Below are positions 8,629 through 16,901 of a DNA stretch of 64,000 nt, piece after piece. The translations under genes and the position numbers were made by a program. Location of the stretch: the NCBI RefSeq assembly GCF_028283705.1, contig NZ_JAPWKD010000011.1, positions 124,001-188,000 of the forward strand. The letters are read 5' to 3'. Every line of letters starts with the position of its first letter. The stretch's first letter is position 1. Origin of the DNA: Pantoea sp. (GTDB lineage: Bacteria; Pseudomonadota; Gammaproteobacteria; Enterobacterales; Enterobacteriaceae). Under the pieces are notes generated by a model. It was not told the DNA's origin and did not search any database. It saw only the letters and a list, made by a program, of their open reading frames with translations.

Positions 8629-9504
8629 TCAGCGTGGTTGGCGCTGTTTAAAGTCATCGGCGATTTCATCAAAGGTGACGAAACGCACACCTTCATGACT
8701 GCGGATGTACTGAATCAGACGCTCCAGCATCAGTAACACTTGCGGGCGGCCTGAAACATCGGGATGGATGGTCATGGTAAAGACGGCGTAGTCATTTTCG
8801 CGATAGACCCAGTCAAACTGGTCACGCCACATCTCTTCCAGATGACGCGGATTGACGAAACCGTGGCTGTTGGGCGATTTTTTGATAAACATCATTGGCG
8901 GCAGATCGTCGAGATACCAGTTGGCGGGGATCTCCACAAGGTCGGTTTCCGCGCCGCGTTCCAGCGGCTTCATCCAGGCATCGGGATGCTGGCTGTAATC
9001 GATTTTGGTCCAGCTATCCCCGACGCGAACGTAATAAGGATGGAAATCGTTATGCATCAGGCTGTGATCATATTTGATCCCTTTCTTCAGCAGTAACTCA
9101 TTGGTGACATTGCTGAATTCCCACCAGGGCGCAACATAACCGGTAGGACGTTTACCCGCCAGCTGAGTGACCAGTTCGATGCTGCGATCCAGCACCGCTT
9201 CTTCCTGCGCCGGTGTCATGGCGATGGGGTTTTCATGGCTGTAACCGTGAATACCGATTTCGTGTCCGGCATCCACCACCGCTTTCATCTGTTCCGGGAA
9301 GGTTTCAATGGAATGTCCTGGAATAAACCAGGTGGTACGCAGGTTTTGCTCGGCAAACATCTTCAGCAAACGTGGTGCGCCCACTTCACCGGCAAACAGC
9401 CCGCGTGAAATATCATCCGGCGAATCTTCCCCGCCGTAAGAACCGAGCCAGCCTGCAACGGCATCAACATCCACACCAAATGCGCAAAGGATTTCTTTGG
9501 CCAT
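8629..9504 (-). CDS. Polysaccharide deacetylase-fold hydrolase of the HpPgdA/cyclic imidase type
   Basis: The 291-residue protein is closely like Helicobacter pylori HP0310 (PgdA), which shares the fold and family with a Pseudomonas cyclic imide hydrolase. The metal ligands are visible at the same positions as I recall for HP0310: Asp14 in FGVDVDA, and His86 and His90 in IHGYSHE. An upstream in-frame ATG at 9528 exists, but the family begins MAKEIL and GGAG precedes the ATG at 9504. There is no signal peptide, so a cytoplasmic small-molecule substrate is more likely than peptidoglycan. It is the first gene of a minus-strand operon with a carrier and two SDRs, under a divergent GntR regulator. 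I infer cleavage of a cyclic amide or N-acyl compound. Confidence 0.82.
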   Translation of the reverse strand: MAKEILCAFGVDVDAVAGWLGSYGGEDSPDDISRGLFAGEVGAPRLLKMFAEQNLRTTWFIPGHSIETFPEQMKAVVDAGHEIGIHGYSHENPIAMTPAQEEAVLDRSIELVTQLAGKRPTGYVAPWWEFSNVTNELLLKKGIKYDHSLMHNDFHPYYVRVGDSWTKIDYSQHPDAWMKPLERGAETDLVEIPANWYLDDLPPMMFIKKSPNSHGFVNPRHLEEMWRDQFDWVYRENDYAVFTMTIHPDVSGRPQVLLMLERLIQYIRSHEGVRFVTFDEIADDFKQRQPR

Positions 9505-9518
9505 ATCTGCAACTCCAT

Positions 9519-9530
9519 AAATGTACATTT
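9519..9530. promoter_or_regulatory. Candidate GntR operator, copy 1
   Basis: A perfect 12-bp palindrome AAATGTACATTT lies 15 bases upstream of the deacetylase-like start. Its core ATGTACATTT recurs at 9695-9704 in the same 311-bp divergent region, before the GntR gene. FadR/FCD-type regulators bind short palindromes of this kind. Its place just before the start codon would suit repression. Confidence 0.45.
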
Positions 9531-9694
9531 AAATAAATATCCATTTAGTGTTTGCAATAGGGATGCCAGGATCTTTGTAACGGATGGGGGCTAGTATGAT
9601 GATTGGATATTAATATAATTTAATCAATGGCTTGAATAATCTGTATAATGATAAATGCCAGGGTAGTGGCGTTTTTGAGATGACATCTTAAAGA

Positions 9695-9704
9695 TGTACA
9701 TTTG
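9695..9704. promoter_or_regulatory. Candidate GntR operator, copy 2
   Basis: The second ATGTACATTT copy lies 112 bases upstream of the GntR start. The 311-bp region 9505-9815 between the divergent genes is AT-rich around 9590-9660 and must hold both promoters. I cannot place -35/-10 boxes with confidence and see no other gene there. Confidence 0.4.
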
Positions 9705-9815
9705 TAGTTATGATCCATTATTGTGCGGATTGCACCAGAACTGTGCCTCAGCGCTCGCGGCTTTGCAGCCCGTCAGGATGTGATAATGTAGCGCGATGAA
9801 AACAGGACCGATGAA

Positions 9816-10826
9816 ATGACAATGCGGACAAAAAGCTCCCCGGCAGCGACAGAAGAAACCGCCTCTGCGCGCTATGAAGTTATTCGCCAGCTTTTATATA
9901 CCGTGCTGAAGCAGAAACGCGTGCCGCAAGGTCTGGTATTACTGGAAGGCCCGCTGGCGCAGCTGTTTGGCACCAGCCGCGTGCCGGTTCGCCGTGCACT
10001 GAGTTTGTTACATGATGAGGGGCTGATTGCCCGTTTCGAAGGCCGTGGCTTTATCGTGGCGAAGGAAGCGCAGGAAGTGGAACCGCTGCGCATCGCCCTG
10101 ACGCGCGAATTACTCGGGCTGGATGAGCAGGAAGCGCTGGTGGATACCCGCAGTACCGGGGAGAAAGTGCTGGAGAACCTCCAGGTCGTGCTTTCCACCG
10201 CCATGGTGTTTGGTTGTTATCAGGTGGATGAGCAGCAAGCAGCGCAGCATTACAACATCAGCCGCGCGGTGATCCGCGAAAGCCTGATGCGTCTGCGTGA
10301 TAAAGGCCTGGTGGAAAAAGAACCCTATTCCCAGTGGCTGACAGGTCCGCTGACCGCACGTGAAATTGCCGACCATTTTGAAATTCGCGCCAGCCTTGAA
10401 CCTACGGCGTTACGCAAAGCAGGCCGTCATCTGGCGGTGGATTGGCTGACGGCATCACTGGAAAAAGCGCAGAAATTCAAAGGCAAACAATTGACAGCCG
10501 CCGAGCTGGAATTGCTGGAGGAAGATCTGCACGTGCGCTGCCTCGAACCGGCAGGCAATAAGCTAATGATGCAGATTCTGCGACAGAATCAATCCCCCTT
10601 TATTGTCACCCGTATCTTTTATGATTTGCTCGCCATCCCGGTGGAAACCGCGATGCTGGAGGAGCACAGCCTGGTGTACGAAATGCTGCTGAAAGGCAAC
10701 TGGGAGCTGGCCGCGGCTTGTCTGCGCGACCATCTCGAACGGGCGCAGGTACGTACCCTGCAACGCCTGAAGGTTCTCTCGGTGCTGCCGGTCCCTGCTC
10801 TGCCGTCATTTATGGAGCGTCGTTGA
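9816..10826 (+). CDS. GntR-family regulator with two winged-helix domains and FCD domain
   Basis: This is a 336-residue DNA-binding regulator. A first GntR winged helix spans about residues 20-82 (ending GRGFIVA). A second helix-turn-helix-like segment spans about 112-170 (AAQHYNISRAVIRESLMRLRDKGLV), and an FCD-type helical ligand domain follows to about 320 (ERAQVRTL). Usual FadR/FCD proteins are about 220-250 residues with one winged helix, so the doubled head is unusual. The start ATG follows AGGA. It is divergent from the deacetylase/SDR operon and is its likely regulator; the repeated ATGTACATTT palindromes between them are candidate operators. Confidence 0.85.
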   Translation: MTMRTKSSPAATEETASARYEVIRQLLYTVLKQKRVPQGLVLLEGPLAQLFGTSRVPVRRALSLLHDEGLIARFEGRGFIVAKEAQEVEPLRIALTRELLGLDEQEALVDTRSTGEKVLENLQVVLSTAMVFGCYQVDEQQAAQHYNISRAVIRESLMRLRDKGLVEKEPYSQWLTGPLTAREIADHFEIRASLEPTALRKAGRHLAVDWLTASLEKAQKFKGKQLTAAELELLEEDLHVRCLEPAGNKLMMQILRQNQSPFIVTRIFYDLLAIPVETAMLEEHSLVYEMLLKGNWELAAACLRDHLERAQVRTLQRLKVLSVLPVPALPSFMERR

Positions 10827-10985
10827 AAATATCCATTTTTGACAGCCCAATAGCGCAATAAATTGTGCCGCTACAACCTGGTGCGATATTGGGCTGTTTT
10901 TACTTAAGATGTGATCGTTTTCTCATCAGAGTGCATAACTATTCTTGTATGGTAGTAGAACAAAACTCACCTGCAGGTAATAATT

Positions 10986-12329
10986 ATGTCTTCCTCTGCT
11001 GTAACTTCGACCCAGGCTTCTCAGACAACAGATACCTCATTAATTAAACGGGTTGCCGGGGCATCAGCCATAGGCACTGCGGCGGAATATTACGATTTCT
11101 TCGCTTACGGTACTGCTGCTGTACTGTTTTTCGGCCATCTGTTTTTCCCCAGCCACGATCCCCTCGTCAGTACCCTCGCCGCTTTCGCCACTTATGCGGT
11201 AGGTTTTCTGGCGCGTCCGATTGGCGGCATCGTGTTTGGTCATATCGGCGATAAAGTTGGTCGTAAAAAAGCGCTGGTGGCGACTATTCTGATCGTCGGC
11301 CTGGGGACTTTCTGTATCGGGCTGCTGCCAACCTATGAAAAAATTGGTCTGTGGGCACCAGCGTTGCTGATTCTGATTCGTCTGTTGCAGGGATTTGGCG
11401 TGGGTGGTGAACAGGCCGGGGCCGTATTGATGACAGCGGAATATTCACAATCTTCACGCCGGGGTTTCTTTGCCAGCTGGGTGCAGATTGGCGCACCAGT
11501 CGGCTTTCTGCTGCCGCTGGCGTTGTTTGCCATCCTTAACGCTACGTTATCTACCGATCAGATGATGGACTGGGGCTGGCGTGTACCTTTCCTGTTAAGC
11601 GCGCTGCTGGTGATCGTGGGGTTATTTATTCGCCTGCGCATTGATGAATCGCCGGTTTTTGCCGCCATCCGTGCCACTAAAGCAGCAGAGTCACGCCCAC
11701 TGAAAGAAGTGATTCAGGGAAATCCGCGCCTGGTGATCAACGGCGTGGCGGCCAAATTGATAGAAGCCTGCGCTTTCGCCCTGTTCACGGTGATCATCCT
11801 CGCATGGGGTAAAGCTAACCAGATCGATGCCGGTATCCTGATGAATAGCATGATCGTTGCGGTGATTCTGGAAGTGTTCTCGATCCCGCTGATGGGAGCG
11901 TTGTCCGATAAAATCGGCCGCAAACCGGTGTATATGATTGGCGCGTTGCTCATCGTGTTATCTATCGTGCCATTCTTCCTCGCACTGTCACAAAACAGTT
12001 ACTGGCTGACGCAAATAGCGATGATTGTGGCGCTGACGCTGGGCCATAGCATGTGTTACGCCCCGCAGGCCTCCTGGTTCCCGGAACTGTTTCCCACACA
12101 CATCCGCTGTAGCGGCATCGCGGTGATCTGGCAGGTCGGTTCTTTGATCGGCAGCGGCGTGCTGGGACTGGTGGCGGTGAAGATTCTGCAGGCAACCGGT
12201 GGACACTGGTATGGTCTGGCGATTTATGTGGCGGTGCTTGGGGTGATTTCCGTGATTGGCCTGCTGCGACTGCCAGAAACCGCACCGGGTCGGCGCAACG
12301 GAGAATATCAGGAGTGGCAGCAACATTGA
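10986..12329 (+). CDS. MHS-family MFS transporter (ShiA/ProP/YhjE-like)
   Basis: This is a 447-residue transporter of the metabolite:H+ symporter family. The family signatures are clear: AEYYDFFAYG in the first membrane segment, IGGIVFGHIGDKVGRKKAL in loop 2-3, LLQGFGVGGEQAGAVL in segment 4, and MGALSDKIGRKP in the second half. Twelve membrane segments are expected. It follows the GntR gene after 159 bases and likely belongs to the same regulon; a 12-base string AAATATCCATTT at 10827 also occurs before the divergent operon at 9535. Candidate substrates are organic acids or zwitterions, but nothing in the sequence decides. Confidence 0.87.
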   Translation: MSSSAVTSTQASQTTDTSLIKRVAGASAIGTAAEYYDFFAYGTAAVLFFGHLFFPSHDPLVSTLAAFATYAVGFLARPIGGIVFGHIGDKVGRKKALVATILIVGLGTFCIGLLPTYEKIGLWAPALLILIRLLQGFGVGGEQAGAVLMTAEYSQSSRRGFFASWVQIGAPVGFLLPLALFAILNATLSTDQMMDWGWRVPFLLSALLVIVGLFIRLRIDESPVFAAIRATKAAESRPLKEVIQGNPRLVINGVAAKLIEACAFALFTVIILAWGKANQIDAGILMNSMIVAVILEVFSIPLMGALSDKIGRKPVYMIGALLIVLSIVPFFLALSQNSYWLTQIAMIVALTLGHSMCYAPQASWFPELFPTHIRCSGIAVIWQVGSLIGSGVLGLVAVKILQATGGHWYGLAIYVAVLGVISVIGLLRLPETAPGRRNGEYQEWQQH

Positions 12330-12330
12330 T

Positions 12331-12370
12331 GTTGTCAGGGCGGCACGGCAGGCACCGCCATAGTGACAAC
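12331..12370. terminator. Cruciform-like hairpin between convergent genes
   Basis: An outer inverted repeat GTTGTCA/TGACAAC encloses an inner GGCGG/CCGCC. It begins one base after the MHS carrier stop and ends 9 bases before the convergent gene's stop. There is no T-tract, so intrinsic termination is only possible. Confidence 0.4.
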
Positions 12371-12379
12371 GTCACATAA

Positions 12380-13522
12380 TTACCAACCGATAATACGCGA
12401 CCAGCTTAACGGCTGGTCATCTTCCGCCTGTAACACCTGATATTGCTGATGCATGGCGGCAGTGGCACAGGCGTGATTCGGCAAAATACGCACGCGTGAA
12501 CCCACCGGAAAGTCCTGCACGCTCAGGCTACTCCCTGCCGGTAAAGCGATGATGCCGTGTTCCTGGTTGGTGGTGTTGAGGCAAACATCTAAAGGGTTTC
12601 CCTGCATATCACACACCAGCCCGTAACCATAATCCACTGGGCCCGCTGCGGTACCACGATCGCGCGACATTGCCATCCAACCGGCATCGACAAAGACCCA
12701 GTTTTTCTCAGCGTTGTGACCAATCACCGTGCTCACCACCGACAGGGCAATGTCCTGCTTTTGGCAGACGCCGACGTTATGCATAACCAAATCAAAAGTG
12801 GTAAACACACCGGCGCGCACTTCGCTGATGCCCTCAAGTTCTTCAGCGTAATGCGCGGTGGGCGTTGCGCCGATGCTGAGAATCGGACAGGCAATGCCCG
12901 TCTCGCGAACCCGGCGCGCGGCGAGATGAATGGCGTCACACTCATTACGCGCAGCCGCACGAATCGCCTCTTCACTGCGACAGTTGTAGGATTCACCGGC
13001 ATGGGCCAGCAGTCCACGCACCACCGCGCCCTTGCCTTCCAGCTGCTGTGCTATTTGCAACAACACCTCGCTCTCTGGAGGAATGCCACCACGGTGACCA
13101 TCGCAGTCGATTTCGATAAAAACTGAAAAAATAACGTCATGCTGGCGGGCGAACTCCGTCACCGCCTGCGCCTGTTCGGGCGTATCCAGCAGGATATGCA
13201 GATCTACGCCCTGCTGCATCAGGCGCGCCACGCGCGGCAGTTTATGCGGCGCGATACCAACCGCATACAACAGATTGCGATACCCCGCCGCCGCAAAACC
13301 TTCAGCTTCTGCCAGGGTGGATACAGTTGCTGGATGTTCATGATCCTTCAGGAGATAAGAGGCGGCAGCCACCGAGCGCAGCGTTTTCAGATGCGGGCGG
13401 ACTACACTGCCAAGGTTGGTGACACGCTGATATAACCGATCAATATTGCGCTGATAACGCGCTTCGTCGATCAGTAAAAAAGGCGTTTCAAGTTGATGAA
13501 GCCAGTCGGGGGTCAATTTCAC
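12380..13522 (-). CDS. D-threonine aldolase / D-serine dehydratase-like PLP enzyme (DSD1 family)
   Basis: The protein is 380 residues with an alanine-racemase-type N-terminal PLP barrel. The PLP lysine is in RPHLKTLRS (Lys46). The C-terminal beta domain carries the His-x-Cys metal motif (NHACAT), which in the D-serine dehydratase/D-threonine aldolase family binds the catalytic divalent metal. Members act on D-3-hydroxyamino acids. It is convergent with the MHS carrier and separated from the arn operon by 126 bases, so it may belong to the upstream catabolic locus as a D-amino-acid handling step. The exact reaction (aldol cleavage versus dehydration) cannot be told. Confidence 0.83.
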   Translation of the reverse strand: MKLTPDWLHQLETPFLLIDEARYQRNIDRLYQRVTNLGSVVRPHLKTLRSVAAASYLLKDHEHPATVSTLAEAEGFAAAGYRNLLYAVGIAPHKLPRVARLMQQGVDLHILLDTPEQAQAVTEFARQHDVIFSVFIEIDCDGHRGGIPPESEVLLQIAQQLEGKGAVVRGLLAHAGESYNCRSEEAIRAAARNECDAIHLAARRVRETGIACPILSIGATPTAHYAEELEGISEVRAGVFTTFDLVMHNVGVCQKQDIALSVVSTVIGHNAEKNWVFVDAGWMAMSRDRGTAAGPVDYGYGLVCDMQGNPLDVCLNTTNQEHGIIALPAGSSLSVQDFPVGSRVRILPNHACATAAMHQQYQVLQAEDDQPLSWSRIIGW

Positions 13523-13621
13523 GGATATCTCCTGCGGAATGCATACGCTGAAGCAACCAGGTCAAGCGCCTGGCCCTGAAATGACAAAATATATAAAGTT
13601 AGACAAAAAGTCTATCCCATT

Positions 13622-13640
13622 CGGGCATCCACGATGCCCG
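13622..13640. terminator. Hairpin downstream of arnF
   Basis: An 8-bp stem CGGGCATC/GATGCCCG with loop CAC lies just beyond the arnF stop. A run of T on the minus strand comes only about 11 bases later, so this is a weak terminator call. Confidence 0.4.
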
Positions 13641-13648
13641 CCTTGAGA

Positions 13649-14023
13649 TTATTTTTTGCCTGGCAGGGAGACGCAAAGCAGACCGGCAACAATCAATCCG
13701 ACGCCAGCCAGACTGCTCCAGCGGAAGGTTTCGCCAAACACCGGCAATGAGATCGCCGCCAGCCATACCAGCACATAACTGATACTGAGCAATGGATAGA
13801 CCCGGCTCAGTGCCAGATGACGCAAGGAAAGCATCCAGCACAGCATCGACAGTGCATAGGCGCTCAAACCAATAAACAGGAATACCAGCGGTTGCGGATG
13901 CTGCCAGAGTATCGGGGTGAGAACATCCGGCCACGCCGGAAATTGCAGCATCGCGCTACGCATCAGCAATTGCGCCAGTGACACCAGCACCACGCTACAT
14001 AACGCCAGTCCATAGCCTTTCAT
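13649..14023 (-). CDS. arnF: Undecaprenyl phosphate-L-Ara4N flippase subunit ArnF
   Basis: This is a 124-residue EmrE-like membrane protein with four predicted membrane helices. Together with ArnE it is thought to flip undecaprenyl-phosphate-L-Ara4N across the inner membrane. It is the last gene of arnBCADTEF; its start overlaps the arnE stop by 4 bases. E. coli ArnF is 128 residues, so the length is normal. The identification is mainly by position and the drug/metabolite-transporter fold. Confidence 0.92.
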   Translation of the reverse strand: MKGYGLALCSVVLVSLAQLLMRSAMLQFPAWPDVLTPILWQHPQPLVFLFIGLSAYALSMLCWMLSLRHLALSRVYPLLSISYVLVWLAAISLPVFGETFRWSSLAGVGLIVAGLLCVSLPGKK

Positions 14024-14352
14024 AGATGACTTCCCATCAGCGCCACGCCTGCCACAATCAGCAAGGTGCCAAAAATCTGACGCGCGGTGAACGTTTCCCG
14101 CCAGATCAGACGGGCGGCGCAGGCGACCAGCACAAAGTTGAGGCTAAGCATCGGATAGGCCACCCCAACCGGAACCAGGCGCAGTACCGCCAGCCAGATC
14201 AGCATGGCCACGCCCAGCAGCAGCATGCTGAGCGCAATCCACATCAGTAAACGTGCCTTGCCGTAACGTCTGCCAATATATGCCGCCTGTTTCTGGCAAA
14301 GCTGCGCGATGCAGCTCAACAGGCTAACCACCAGGATCAATAAAAGGCTCAT
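14020..14352 (-). CDS. arnE: Undecaprenyl phosphate-L-Ara4N flippase subunit ArnE
   Basis: This is a 110-residue EmrE-like protein with four hydrophobic helices, partner of ArnF. The N-terminal LLSCIAQLCQKQAA stretch is typical of ArnE. It overlaps arnT upstream by 4 bases (ATGA type) and arnF downstream by 4 bases, so translation is coupled through the end of the operon. The length matches E. coli ArnE (111). Confidence 0.93.
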   Translation of the reverse strand: MSLLLILVVSLLSCIAQLCQKQAAYIGRRYGKARLLMWIALSMLLLGVAMLIWLAVLRLVPVGVAYPMLSLNFVLVACAARLIWRETFTARQIFGTLLIVAGVALMGSHL

Positions 14353-15998
14353 GGCAGCGAATTATACCCGTAATAAACCAGTCGCCCCTGGCGATAAACA
14401 TAATCAGGTTTCGGCAAACCGGGATCCGGGTCAGCATTGACAGACGACATCATCAGCACCAGTGAAACTTTACCGTGCTGACGATGCTCAGCCAGCCAGT
14501 TAGCGAAGGCATCCGCTGATACATAACGTTGCTGTGCATCCGGATAGTGCAAGCCGTATTCCACTTCACCCTGCTGATCGTAGAGAAAAATATCGCTACG
14601 CTGCACTTGCCATGCCACCGCAGAAGCAACGCCAGGTCCATTAGCCAGAATGTAACGGCTATCGGCCAACTGCCCGGCAACCACATTCATAAAGCTCTGG
14701 GGTTGTTTGGAATCACGCACCTTGTCCGGGATGGCAAACCCAATCACCAGCGCCAGTACCAGTGGGCAAAACGCGGCCAGCTGCCAGTTGCGTCGACTCA
14801 ACGCACCCGCCAGGCCCCAGCCACCAAAGGCCAGCACACCCAGCAGCAGCTTATAATGCTCAGTCACACTGAAAGGAGGACGATGTGCAACGCCCCACGG
14901 TGCCAGCACCACAACCAGTGCCAGGGCCGCGATGCCGCCAAACACTATGTTGATCCAGGCATTCGCTTTCAGCGCTTTGATCACCTGCGGCGTCATGCTA
15001 TGTGCGTAGTGCGCCATCATTAGCGCCAGTGGCGCAAAGCACGAAAGAATGTAGGTTGGCAGTTTACCTTTGGCAATGCTGAAGAACAGCAGCGGCATCA
15101 GCACCCAGCTCAGCAGGTAACTTAACCCCGCCTGCTGACGACGTTGACGCCAGCCCTGAATCAGTGCGCCTGGCAGCAGCCCCAGCCACGGCAGTGAACC
15201 CGCCAGCAGCACCGGCAGGTAATACCAGAATGGTGCTTTATGCTGCGCATCAGATTCAGCAAAGCGCTGGATGTGTTCAACCCAGAAAAAGTAATGCCAG
15301 AAATCACCTTGCTGGCGATAAATCGCCAGTGACCAGGGGGCACTGACCAGCGCCGCGACCAGCACGGTCAGCGGGCCAAAGCGCAACAGTTCGCCAAATC
15401 GACGTTGCGCGATGGCCCAGGGCAGAATCGCCAGCACCGGCACCGCCAGCGCCAGAAATCCTTTGGTCATAAAACCCATGGCACAGGCGACACCCAGCAA
15501 AACATAGCCGACGAGCCGCTGCCGCGTGTCACTGGCTTGAGCTACCAGCCAGTAACTCGCCATGGCTGCTACCAGCCACAACGTCAGGATCGGATCGAGT
15601 ACCGCATAGGTCCCGACACCGTAAACCAGCAGCGAGGTGAGGAAAATGATGCTGGCGCTCAATGCCACCGCCCGGTTGGCGAATAACCGGATGCCAAGCC
15701 AGAACACCAGCAGTGCCGACAGCGTGGTGCTGATAATGGAGCCAGCACGGACGCCAAAATTCGTATGCCCAAATAGCAGTTGCCCAAGGTTATTCACCCA
15801 GTAGCCCGCTATCGGTTTTTCGAAATAGCGCAGGTCAAAAAAATGCGGCGTCACCCAGTTACCGCTGACCAGCATTTCCCGGCTGATCTCCGCATAACGG
15901 GTTTCATCTGGTTGCCATAAGGCGCGGAATTCGATGGGGATAAGGTAATAAAGCGCAAATACAAACAGAAGCAGAGCCGTTTTGGTGCCAGTACGCAT
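14349..15998 (-). CDS. arnT: Lipid A 4-amino-4-deoxy-L-arabinosyltransferase ArnT
   Basis: This 549-residue GT83 integral membrane glycosyltransferase transfers L-Ara4N from undecaprenyl phosphate to lipid A phosphates on the periplasmic side, lowering negative charge and giving polymyxin resistance. The N-terminal region carries the conserved catalytic loop with DETRYAEISREML and the EKPIAGYW segment. About twelve membrane helices precede a C-terminal periplasmic domain. The gene begins 6 bases after arnD and overlaps arnE by 4 bases. The length agrees with E. coli ArnT (550). Confidence 0.96.
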   Translation of the reverse strand: MRTGTKTALLLFVFALYYLIPIEFRALWQPDETRYAEISREMLVSGNWVTPHFFDLRYFEKPIAGYWVNNLGQLLFGHTNFGVRAGSIISTTLSALLVFWLGIRLFANRAVALSASIIFLTSLLVYGVGTYAVLDPILTLWLVAAMASYWLVAQASDTRQRLVGYVLLGVACAMGFMTKGFLALAVPVLAILPWAIAQRRFGELLRFGPLTVLVAALVSAPWSLAIYRQQGDFWHYFFWVEHIQRFAESDAQHKAPFWYYLPVLLAGSLPWLGLLPGALIQGWRQRRQQAGLSYLLSWVLMPLLFFSIAKGKLPTYILSCFAPLALMMAHYAHSMTPQVIKALKANAWINIVFGGIAALALVVVLAPWGVAHRPPFSVTEHYKLLLGVLAFGGWGLAGALSRRNWQLAAFCPLVLALVIGFAIPDKVRDSKQPQSFMNVVAGQLADSRYILANGPGVASAVAWQVQRSDIFLYDQQGEVEYGLHYPDAQQRYVSADAFANWLAEHRQHGKVSLVLMMSSVNADPDPGLPKPDYVYRQGRLVYYGYNSLP

Positions 15999-16004
15999 CC
16001 GTGG

Positions 16005-16901
16005 TTACCTGTATTGTTCTTGCTGGCAGCCGAGCCAGCCTTCGCGTCCGGGAATTTGTCCGCGCACGATGTTGCCAATTGGCAACGTGCTTAAATCGTC
16101 AGGTAGCAGTTCACTGAGCGGACAGAATTGAATGCCCAGCTTTTCCGCCCGGGTAAGTAATTCTGCAAACGTCTGATGTCCGACAATCCCTTCCACCTCT
16201 GCGTGGATAGTGTAAACCGCGGTATCTCCTGCCTCGCGCAGATGATCAAGCAGATAGTCATTAAAATCAATCGCGCTGACTTTTGGACCAACCACTTCAT
16301 CCCAGGTGGGTAACGTCACCGGAATCTGCACCGTACCCAGCGTACCGTCACTCAGACGCGGCAGGAATGGTCGGGTACCACGACAATCGCTGTTGTAACG
16401 AAAGCCAAATTGTTGTTTTGCTTCGACAACCCGGCTATCCGCACGCCAGCCAGCCACCGCCGAACAAGTGACATTGTCACCTATTATCGCTTCCAGTGCT
16501 TGCTTTCCTCGGGCAATCTCTTCAACTAATCGCTGCTCCGGCCACACCCCTGCCCAGGTTTGCCAGGCAAAATGGTCCCAGGCGTGCAAGCCAACCTCAT
16601 GATGATCCGCCGTCGCGCTGATGATTTCCTCCAGACCACGGCCAATTTGCTTCCCCGGCCAGGCGGTACCAGCCAGCAAAATGTCCCAGCCATACAACGA
16701 TGCTGCGCGTGAACGCAGCATTTTCCATAAAAAGCGCGGCTTCATAAGACGCCACAAGTGGCGTCCCATGTTGTCCGGCCCGACGCTGAAAAAGAAACTG
16801 GCCTGCACCTGATGCAGACTAAACAGTTCCAGTAGCGCAGGTACACCCTGTTGTGTACCGCGCCAGGTATCGACATCAACGCGCAAGCCTACTTTTTTCA
16901 T
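16005..16901 (-). CDS. arnD: 4-deoxy-4-formamido-L-arabinose-phosphoundecaprenol deformylase ArnD
   Basis: This is a 298-residue polysaccharide-deacetylase-fold enzyme that removes the formyl group from undecaprenyl-phosphate-L-Ara4FN. Motifs seen are [12 protein letters not shown] at the N-terminus with the metal Asp, and the His-rich [14 protein letters not shown] (HxxxH type). The start overlaps the arnA stop by 4 bases. It is unrelated in role to the other deacetylase-fold gene at 8.6 kb. Confidence 0.95.
   Translation of the reverse strand: MKKVGLRVDVDTWRGTQQGVPALLELFSLHQVQASFFFSVGPDNMGRHLWRLMKPRFLWKMLRSRAASLYGWDILLAGTAWPGKQIGRGLEEIISATADHHEVGLHAWDHFAWQTWAGVWPEQRLVEEIARGKQALEAIIGDNVTCSAVAGWRADSRVVEAKQQFGFRYNSDCRGTRPFLPRLSDGTLGTVQIPVTLPTWDEVVGPKVSAIDFNDYLLDHLREAGDTAVYTIHAEVEGIVGHQTFAELLTRAEKLGIQFCPLSELLPDDLSTLPIGNIVRGQIPGREGWLGCQQEQYR

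Noticed and set aside
5636..9504. Carbohydrate (chitin or peptidoglycan) degradation as the role of the deacetylase operon
   Set aside because: The hydrolase lacks a signal peptide and the operon has no glycosidase, so a small-molecule substrate fits better; the alternative cannot be fully excluded.
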